A stretch of DNA of 64,000 nt from Ectocarpus siliculosus. Its lineage: Eukaryota; Sar; Phaeophyceae; Ectocarpales; Ectocarpaceae. Made by a program: the position numbers and the translations under genes. Shown one piece after another: positions 56,018 to 64,000 of the stretch; the first letter of the stretch is position 1, and the number at the start of each line of letters is the position of its first letter. The DNA lies in NCBI GenBank assembly GCA_000310025.1, contig FN649728.1:835640-899639 (forward strand), read 5' to 3'. The notes under the pieces are model-generated. The model was given only the letters and a program-made list of their open reading frames with translations. It did not search any database and was not told the origin of the DNA.

Positions 56018-56470
56018 TGCGAAGGTGTACGCCGATTCTCTGGTAAAACTCAATCGACGGATAACCTGCGAATCGGATCCTCCCGAACACCATATTTTGA
56101 GAAAGGTGTACCCCCCTTTGGGGAGGTTGGGTTGTGACCACGGAAGGCGTCCGCGTTAGTAGACCAGTACGGACATTATAAGGTACTGAGCGGAGACCGG
56201 AACGGTCTTTTAATGTGAAGACAACAGCAACAACCCACAGAATTTACCCTCAACTGGGAACCTCTTGTGGCCAGGACAGGTAATCCGATGGAGGTGTCAC
56301 GTATTCTTTTCAGGATCGACTCCGAGAGGTGCTCCATGGGAAAAATGTCCAAGTCAGGAGAAAATGTGCACACAAGGAGATTTGAACCCGTGTCCTACAC
56401 GGCACCATGTGCGAAGGTGTATACCGATTCTGGCAAACGTAAATCGACGGATACGCTGCAAATCGGACTA
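56018..56470 (+). repeat. ~60-bp direct repeats flanking a dispersed repeat copy
   Basis: About 56018-56080 and 56410-56470 share 'tgcgaaggtgta..ccgattctgg', 'aatcgacggata' and 'tgc.aatcgga'. Between them, 56120-56240 is a copy of the repeat also found at 28470, 28755 (reversed) and 61900. Near 56380 the minus strand has 'acgggttcaaatctcc', a pol III B-box-like string, so a SINE-type origin is possible but unproven. Confidence 0.6.
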
Positions 56471-58585
56471 TGTATCTTAACACTCTCCACCCATCTAGTC
56501 TCTCTTGACGTCGGCTTTTTCACCTTTCCTTTTGTTTCTTGGCGTGTTGCCGGGGTCACACGGCAGGAAGGTCACACAGGGGCTTTTTTTCTCGTCCAAG
56601 CATTCCAACGGCGACGAGAATTCATCAACCATGTGTCCCACTGTGTTCGTAACTCGTACTGTTTGAGCGCTTGCGCGAGAAATTTCCTTCGTATGATTGC
56701 GACGAATTTCGAATGTATGACCCCAACGCCAGAAGGTTGCCAGGTTCCCGACTAAACCACTGGGTGGGGCGCTCAGCGAACCCTGAATACATATTGACAA
56801 CCAGACCCTGGGTAATCACCTCCGCGAGGTTTAGGAAAACGCTTCGGCACGGCTGGGAAGGCTACAATATTTGGGTAGAAATCGGTGTCCGTTGTACTGG
56901 CAGGTTGAATCACAGTGGACCACGAAACACTCACCACCAGTTGCTCGAATCACAGTGAACGAAATGTCCAAGGACACACTAGGCGCCGCCCTATCCAGTG
57001 GGACTATCGGTAGCCCTCACCCTTCCCAGCCGACGCTTGACGTGGTGGGTGACATTCAACCTTCCGTTTTATTAATATTTGCCCTAACGCTGCGTGGATC
57101 CTATTAGGCCGTGGATGGAGGGCGAGGTTGTTGGTTCGACCATTGGAGTAGGGCATCTCAAGCACAGAAAACGACCCGTGGTTCAGAGTGAATGTTTCGT
57201 TTCGCGATCACTTGAAAACATTTTCTTGCTGAACATTCGAAGCTTCCAGGATAATTCTTTTAGGATTCCATTAGTTTCAGGAGGCTTTGGCCTCAGCATA
57301 TTCATGTGACCAAGCATAAGTTCCAAAGATGGCCGTTGGCTAGAACTCAAGGCGTTGTGAATTGATACGGCTGATGTAGACTGCATGCACTCTGCATAGG
57401 TCTTCACTGTGCGACACACATCCTGTGCACCTGCCATGCTAATCCAACAAAGCAATGCACGACCGCATGCATATCCGTATTACTCTCGTCAATACCGGTT
57501 ATCCTATCTCTCCCATGGTCGCGTCGCAATTAGCAACACAGGGAGACGGCAGGCTGGTTTCTCTACCTCGGTGAACGTACCAGTAGAGGCCATGTTTCAC
57601 TCGAAGAGAAGACGGCATGATACTCAGAAGGTGAGAAGCGTAGCGACCGGAGTTTTGTTGACAATATTGGGAAAATCGGGACATGCAAGTGGATCAAGAG
57701 AGTCACTCTTGCTTTGGGGGTTCCAAGGAAAGGGCTGGGAGGCCTTTCGATTATCGCCATGATCACCTTCGGTGATACGAGGAAATGCCCACCGAGAGAC
57801 GACGCACATGATTGGGTCGGTAGAATGAGATTTTCGCAGAGCGCTTTTGTGCGACCTCGGGTAATACTTAAAGCATACACCGAAAGGATCTGCAGCATAG
57901 TTCAGCCGAAAGTACAACACACATAAATTCTCTCCTTATTGCGCGGCACTTCTTGAGATGATGCGTTCAATTGTAAACATTGTCTCGTGTAATTAAGTTG
58001 TGCAGTATGAAGCGGCTCCGTTCAGTCTGGTTCCTTCCCTTCCCTTCCTTTCTTTCTCCGTCGCTCCCTATCGCTCACTCCAGGCAACACTGAGCAAGAA
58101 GAAGGAACACATAAACCTGTTGCTGCTTTCAAATATTGTACCGCTAATCGTTTAACCTAGGAACAGAAATCGGTGTATTTCTACAAGACACACCCGTCCA
58201 GATGGTTTCTTAGCCGAAGGCCCAAAGACCATGACACTCGGCCAAAAGTTACAATCCCTGAACGAGCACTGACTGGCGCATTCTAGGATACCTGCTTTCA
58301 TCCCATACCACTCTGTTGGGAAGTTGCTGCATTCACGCTATTCCAGAAGCTCTCCCCCGGGGGCGTCGCTTGAATTTCCAAGAATTTCTCTCAGGCAAGG
58401 GACAACTCCCGTATTTCCTTGTCATCCTTCCTCAGCAATACCACCTGTTCCACGGAGACCGTCTGCCTGATTGAAGATTCATAGCTACTCCAAGAGACCT
58501 TCTTCTCCAAATTGCGTTCCGTGCCTGCCTTTATAGTCTACAGGACGACCATTATCGACGCTGATATGAAAATGAGCTCGACACA

Positions 58586-60412
58586 ATGTTCTTCGTTTCC
58601 CCCGGCGCCGCCAGATGTTCCTTCGTGCTGTCACGAGAATTTGGCGTGCCCTTCAAGGGCTTCCTATGGCTACTAGTGTTGACCGTACAGTGCGTTTCGA
58701 GCCAGTACTGCCAGACGGATGTCGTGTCTTTGACGGGCACCGAGTTTGGAAATGAGTACACGTTTGAGTGCGTAGAAGGCGCGTACGTCAGCGAGGTGAC
58801 CCTATCCAGCGAAACCAACGGCTTCACTGGGTTCATTCTGACGTGCTCTGATGGAGAAGTCAGCGAAATTTTCGGCTATTGCTTCTACCGAGACACCTTG
58901 TTCGTAAAAGTGTATTGCACCGGTGGTTGGACGCAGCTGTCTACAACTCCCAGTCTCGACACAGATTCTCCAGCGAACGCGAGCTTTTTCTGCTTCAATG
59001 ACGGCGGTCCATCGGGTGCTACCCTTGGGCCCTATCCGTGAGTGAAATTCAGAATATCGTGTGCATGTGGTCAGTTGTACTATCGGGATCAGAAGAGGCT
59101 GGCACAGATTCTGCCAGACTTCTGTTTGTGTATCAAGAGTTGTTCATGGACGGTGTTTGGCCACGCCGATGTCTCGTAACTGTTCGGTCGAACCCGACCG
59201 TATCATGGACTCCACAGCATCATCTTTTGCTCAAGCCACATCATCCCGTTTGCCGCATGTTGAAGGTCCGAGGGAGGAAATCCCGACACTTCCGCCGAAA
59301 TCACGGCATCCTCATGCGACGACGGCAGCTATGCCGTAGGGGTGACGGTGTTCGAGTTTCTCGCTTCCCTTTATGGTGTGGCACTCCATTGTAGGGCAAT
59401 CGACGAGGCTTCGTGCCCTGCTCCCGACGGTCTGCTCGTGCCGGGCACCACCGGAACCACGGATGATGTCACCGATGACCTTGTCAATTCCAGCCCGACA
59501 CCCGGACCCATGTCGGAATCGCCTACGGAGCCTACCCCTGAGCCCACGCCCGCCCCGGTATCAATCCCAACACCCGAACCCACGTCGGAACCGACGACCA
59601 AGCCTACCCCTGAGCCCACGCCCTCACCCGTATCAATTCCAACATCCGAGCCCACGTCGGAACCGACCACCGAGCCTACCACCGAGCCTGCCCCACAGCC
59701 CACACCCACACCGGTATCAATTACAACACCCGAACCCACGTCAGAACCGACGGCCGACCCTATCCCTGAGCCAACGCCTGCACCCGTGTTAGTCCAGACA
59801 TCCAAGCCCACTTTGGAACCGACGGCCGAACCTTCGCCTGAGTCGATGCCCACACCCGCATCGATTCCAACACCTGAACCCACTGACATCAACCCCGTCG
59901 GTCAACCTCATTCACTTACTTCTTCTCCCTTGCGCATTGCAGCCCCCGCCACTTACACGGGTGACGAAGCATTGGCCACCACCCCGACCCCTGTGGGTTC
60001 CACGATGACACCTACGTCTTCACCTTCGCCCATCGCGACCTCCGCCACAGAAACGGAAGACGACGCATCGGCCACCACCCAGAACCCCGTGGGTCCGACT
60101 TTGACACCGACTCCCGGCGTCCTGCAGGACGCAGACGACGACAACGATGATGGGAGCAACGACGACAGTATCTGGACCGAGACGGTGACAACCGTTGTGA
60201 GCAGCGTAGCATCGGCGGTCGCTTTGGCTTTTCTCGCTTTTGCGTTCAAGCGGTTACGTGGTTCCCATGACGGCAGGGAGGGACGGGGAGAGGCCAGCCC
60301 GAGGGGTGAAGGAGGGGACCATGGTAACAACCGCAACGGCGGCATCGTCATCTCCAAGTACTTTTTCGGAGGCCACAACTCGATCGGCGACACCACCACC
60401 AACAGCTCGTAG
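58586..60412 (+). CDS. Secreted/type I membrane protein with Thr-Pro-Glu repeat stalk, two exons
   Basis: Exons 58586-59037 and 59395-60412 (intron gtgagt...ttgtag, phases match), 489 residues. There is a signal peptide with hydrophobic core 'GFLWLLVLTVQCVSS', then a Cys-containing ectodomain of ~125 residues ('FECVEGAYVSEVTLSSETNG', 'FILTCSDGEVSEIFGYC', 'VYCTGGWTQL'). Its C-x-x-G-x-[YF]-V...G-x-x-L-x-C spacing is reminiscent of VMO-I/jacalin-like beta-prism modules, but this is only a resemblance. Then a ~150-residue stalk of 'PTPEPTSEPTTEP'-type repeats (likely heavily O-glycosylated), an acidic patch 'DADDDNDDGSNDD', one membrane helix (about 411-433) and a basic/Gly-rich cytoplasmic tail. 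Probably a cell-surface or wall-linked protein. Ligand unknown. Confidence 0.75.
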
Positions 60413-60505
60413 TTGCAAGGGCACGGTAACAACGTCGGAGGAAACCAGGGGTAGCGGTGGCCCCCGCTGATGGCAGAACATCTGGTTGGGCAGGTGCGGA
60501 CAGAG

Positions 60506-60693
60506 TGAAAGGGTTGCACGATATTTTTTTAGATATGGCTATTCGCTGAGTGACATGCAAGCAGAACGTCAAGTCGCGCTGACGTCGCCGCTTCTCCCTT
60601 ACGATGCGGGCAAAGGGTTGCACGATACTTGCTCATGTTGGGATACTTGTTTTCGCCGAGTGACATGCAAGCAGAATGTCACGTCGCACTAGT
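60506..60693 (+). repeat. Tandem direct duplication, ~80-bp units
   Basis: Units at about 60506-60590 and 60610-60693 share 'aaagggttgcacgatactt' and 'cgctgagtgacatgcaagcagaa.gtcaagtcgc', with divergence in between. It lies just past the stalk-protein stop codon, in its 3' UTR or flank. Confidence 0.75.
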
Positions 60694-61899
60694 GTATCCC
60701 CCTCCATTTCCTCCCAAAATTGTGCCCGTAGATGAGGGTCAGACTGCATTGGTTGACGAAATCCTTACCCGTTTCTGCGAATGCATCCAAATCCGCAGAT
60801 ATATATTGATCTGTTCCCCGCTCAACGACGGGGACGACGAGTGGAGAGCTGTTCGGAAATATGTTGTCTTGGTATTTTCTTTTTTCTCGGGGGGTCTATT
60901 GTAGACTATTCCTTAACTGCAGCGTGTCCGGCGTCCTATGCTTCACGCACATGCAGGTTCTACTATTTGTTGCCGTTAAATTTCAGTCTGAAAAGTTATT
61001 TTCAGCGAGAATATTCGATCTGTGTTCCCATGCGAGGATAGTCTACGCATTTTTCGAGTACGTTGCGTTTCGCAAGGTTCGACGTATTTTCTTATATCTG
61101 CAATAATATACCTTGTGGAACAATAAACATTTTGCAGTTCGTTTCTGTAGAGGACTCTGGACTCGGCCGTAAAGTCGGATGAGAGCCCTCGTCCACAGGA
61201 TAGCGGTAGACAAATTGGCATGTGCTTTACGGTGCCCATTCAACAGGTTGAAAATGTGTGAAGTTTGGAATTGTGGGCTCTGATCTGCATGGCAAGGATT
61301 TCAATGTGCGACGTGTTGATGTTTGTGCGGAATTATTTGTCTTTTCCGCCTGACATGATCAATGCAATGGGACATCTAGGGTGTATAATATATGTAGTAT
61401 ACCGCTATTTATTCTGTCTGTCGTACGACCGACTCTTCTGGCGCTGAGAAGCACATCAGAAGGCTGACGTCGGCACAGTGTGCCTGGAGCCGTGGCCTTG
61501 TCGAAGCTCATCATTAAACTTTGAAGCGAGTGAAACACGACGTTACAGTCCGTCAGGAGGGCAACCAATATATATATTTTCGGGGAATCGACCATGCACG
61601 TGAACCATTCCGCTTCCTACTTACTGTACATTATTATCATGTGGTATTTTTTGTTTGTTTGTCGCTACGGTCGGTCGTAGTCTGGCATGTGTCCGTCTCT
61701 GTGCCTTTCTCTTTTTTCGCCCTCTGCGTTCATTGTTTCTTGTTCGTTTTCGTTCTAGACTATATTTCCAGTCTACGGTCACCTCGAATAGCGTGCGGAG
61801 GCGAGCGGAGGGTCCTACATGTAGACTGGTATCTATCTGTCGTTGATTTCTATTGACTGCTGTCCAAGTGCTGTCCACTATTTTTTCGTGTACCATTTT

Positions 61900-62060
61900 T
61901 GGGTAGGTGACCACGGGAATCGACGTCATGTGCTAGCAGACCTTCATAATAATGGGTAGTACGGACTGAAGAAGGTACTACTGGGTAGAGAGAACGGAAC
62001 GGAACCCAATGTGAAGATTACAACAACAACAAACAACAACAACAACAACGACACCCATGA
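61900..62060 (+). repeat. Dispersed repeat copy ending in CAA repeats
   Basis: Related to 56120-56240 and the pair at 28470/28755: 'ggtgaccacgg.aa..cg.cgt', 'agtacggac', 'aaggtact', 'cggaacgg', 'aatgtgaaga', followed by (CAA)n. The (CAA)n-type tail is found in at least three copies and looks like a 3' end signature. Confidence 0.65.
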
Positions 62061-62817
62061 AGAACCTGCGGAATAGTGGTCGACGATGTACAGTTGGGGA
62101 TGGCATGAGGCCTCCGCTGCGTGGTTCCATGACTCGACTTTTCTTCCGTGGATACTAGAGTCTAATCATGCGCGGTCATTTTTTCGAGATCTGTATTTTC
62201 GCTTTTTCACTCCAAGAAGAAGATACACAGACGGGTAGAGCGCACGGAAGAAAACAACATCAACTCCAAGGGAAACCACCGAAAAAAAAAAAACGGTATT
62301 AGCGCTACAGTACATAGGTTGCTGAACGGTGTAGGTTGCTGTCAATCAGGCCTAGGCGAGACAGGTGAAACGCAAGGTTGATACGTGTAACCCTATGCCG
62401 CGGCGCGCGAGGGGGTAAGGGCTGGGTTGCTCAACAGCACGAGCTGCACCTGCCCAAGGAATGTTCCAGAAAATGGTATGCGGAGATTTCTTCAACCTAG
62501 GATTCAGTGGCACAAAAGGTACAAATAAATATTCAACTCTTTCGGTGGTGTCCACGGATCAGTAGTAATAGGAACGCGGCGGCCAAAAATAGTACTGGGT
62601 AGTAATAGGCACCGAAGAGAACGTTCAAGAAAGGCGGCATACCGTTGTTTTGTGATTGCTTCCTTTCTCGCCGAACCTCTTGGGGATGTAGGCTTGTGGA
62701 TGTTGACGATTGTCCCGTATCGGTTCTCGAAGAGGTTGTTTGTTGTATGTCCTACAGTAATTTGTTCTTGAGTTGGTGCGTGCTCTCTCCGCAGTGTGTC
62801 GCACGAGCAGAACACTA

Positions 62818-62883
62818 TTAGATAAAATTAGACCATCTGATAAGTCAACGTTGACTGATCAGATGGTCTAATTTTATCAAACC
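62818..62883. repeat. Near-perfect ~64-bp palindrome
   Basis: The sequence reads as its own reverse complement around the centre CAACG/TTG (about 62850), with only about two mismatches. The arms are AT-rich ('gataaaattagaccatctga'). There is essentially no loop, so it would form a cruciform or a very stable hairpin. Confidence 0.93.
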
Positions 62884-63159
62884 CTATGCAGCAATGGTCA
62901 CTGATGTGCATAAGCAGAGCACCCGATTGTGCAATCTTATAGTCACAGGTCAAAGGCAAAACTCAAGTGCTGCGTGTGAGCCTGTACGTGTCCTGTACAG
63001 CTGCAGCGCGGCGTACCAATTCACTTGTTGTGCCGCTGGACTCTTAATACGAGAGGCTTGGCTCTGAGTTCGCAGCAGGAAGTCCGAAGGAGAAGAAGAT
63101 GGGTTGGTGGGAATGTAGTTACTTGATCAGTGGAGACCAGAAATAATGTAGAGAAACAG

Positions 63160-63246
63160 AGGGAGGGGTAGTGAACCCCGGAGAAGTAGAGAGGTTGAGA
63201 AACCCCAAATAGGCAGAGGGTTGGAGAACCCCCGAAGAAGCAGAGT
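63160..63246 (+). repeat. Minisatellite, three ~29-bp units
   Basis: Three imperfect units of the form agagggt.g.gaaccccg.agaag, all with the GAACCCC-type core. Confidence 0.75.
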
Positions 63247-63544
63247 GAGAGGATGGGGCGAGTACGCGCTCATCCTAGAAATCATGGAATCACACCTACC
63301 TATCGGACAACGTCGACCAATCACACGTGTTCAGAATACGGTACTGGTAAGCTACGAGACGTTTCTGGAAAGATGACTTCAACACCATGCTCTCGAACTT
63401 GTGCCAAGTATGCACATCAAATATTGTACTTGCACGCACAAGTGAATACTTGCACTGACGTACGACAAACCGCAGAATACAGCTTCAACAACAATTGAAC
63501 TACACTTCCAAATTCGACTGCTGAGCGCATACGAATATTCATTC

Positions 63545-63720
63545 ATTCAAGGACGCAAGTCTGAGTTACTTGCGACGGTACATATCCTTTGATAACACCA
63601 CGCAAGTCAGAGACACTTGCGACAACTACCCGATGCATATATACTTCCGAGCACGCAAGTCTGAGCTACTTGCACTATGACATATTTATTTCTGGAAAAA
63701 ATCTAGGCTACTTGTATGCA
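63545..63720. repeat. Iterated GCAAGT...ACTTGC hairpin motifs
   Basis: At about 55-bp spacing the motif 'cgcaagtc.gag...acttgc' recurs (near 63552, 63600, 63655), with a degenerate fourth near 63703. Each is a short inverted repeat with a 7-8-nt loop, separated by AT-rich 'acatat' segments. Similar 'caagt...acttg' pairs occur near 63405-63455. Confidence 0.75.
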
Positions 63721-64000
63721 GATTATTTCTGGATTATGAAAAACAGAACATCAACCATGTCTGTCTCCATATTCCGAGTATGACAGACCATACGGAATTT
63801 TACCTACTACATGAAATAGCGACATTTTGACAATATTTGAACTAGTCAAACTGACTACCTAAATGCTGAAGCTACGGTAGTGCCAAATATTCCAACAGAA
63901 CCTAGGGATCAAACATCGCACGCAGGCACTATACGTGCACCTCGACCAGCACTCCAACAGAAGAACCTCTCTCCTTACTCAAACACTCCCCGCCTTCGCA

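Larger units (their letters stand above)
52325..58585. other. Repeat-rich intergenic region with possible gene debris
   Basis: Holds the dispersed repeat copy at 53005-53335, an inverted repeat at 53521-53644, another repeat copy at 56120-56240, and no convincing complete gene. Short stretches read like isolated coding pieces: 'EQKEQARARVAELEDKKR' near 53603-53656 followed by gtacgt, 'LEAARSSLVEKYLPWMETTD' near 54330, and 'KDEVTKRNALMMQLDVPEG' near 54999 with 'LWFFIENKLPDDAST' in a shifted frame just after. They could be exons of a diverged or dead gene. I could not join them. Confidence 0.4.
60413..64000. other. Non-coding, repeat-bearing 3' part of the window
   Basis: No convincing gene. 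Holds a direct duplication at 60506-60693, a dispersed-repeat copy at 61900-62060, a 60-bp palindrome at 62818-62883, a minisatellite at 63160-63246 and iterated hairpin motifs at 63545-63720. All ORFs are short and overlap in several frames. Confidence 0.5.

Noticed and set aside
56340-56420. tRNA-like string on the minus strand (acgggttcaaatctcc)
   Set aside because: The T-arm has a mismatch and no matching acceptor or D-arm lies upstream; mentioned only as a possible SINE hint.
63545-63720. CRISPR array
   Set aside because: Repeats are imperfect, of uneven spacing and few, and the window is eukaryotic; they are better read as iterated hairpins.

Overview
The window looks like nuclear DNA of a multicellular stramenopile, most likely a brown alga (Ectocarpus-like). 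Evidence: genes split into many short exons (about 75-620 bp) by long GT-AG introns, no operons, abundant LTR retroelements and simple repeats, an ankyrin-repeat gene, and host genes (a fatty-acyl-AMP ligase fused to an acyl carrier protein, a peroxiredoxin fused to a thioredoxin) that need splicing. The species call is inference; no marker gene is present.

Layout. (1) 1-15.5 kb: two diverged direct copies of a ~1.1-kb repeat (1-1540 and 14335-15420) bracket a gag-only LTR element (4909-10064, with AACCA target duplications) and a single-exon ankyrin-repeat gene (12343-14016). (2) 15.5-21.85 kb: a decayed Ty3/gypsy-type element on the minus strand (gag, protease, RT, RNase H, integrase), cut off inside gag. 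(3) 21.85-27.54 kb: a GC-rich element on the minus strand with three overlapping ORFs of no family I recognise; part of it is duplicated as a near-perfect 1.49-kb inverted repeat. (4) 27.6-29.5 kb: a three-exon gene for a small CRM (CRS1-YhbY) RNA-binding protein. (5) 32.07-43.2 kb, minus strand: a 14-exon gene for a 970-residue FAAL-ACP protein, with an N gap in one intron. (6) 45.76-52.32 kb, plus strand: a nine-exon gene for a 338-residue typical 2-Cys peroxiredoxin fused to a thioredoxin domain. (7) 52.3-58.6 kb: repeats and possible gene debris. (8) 58.6-60.4 kb: a two-exon gene for a secreted or membrane protein with a Thr/Pro/Glu-rich stalk. (9) 60.4-64 kb: non-coding, with several compact inverted and tandem repeats.

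For the three multi-exon enzyme and RNA-binding genes and the stalk protein I located exon ends from GT/GC-AG signals, reading phase and family conservation. In all four models the summed coding length is a multiple of three. The FAAL-ACP and Prx-Trx genes are divergent and share a ~2.56-kb upstream region. The CRM and FAAL-ACP genes converge. Functional statements are from family knowledge; nothing was searched or computed.
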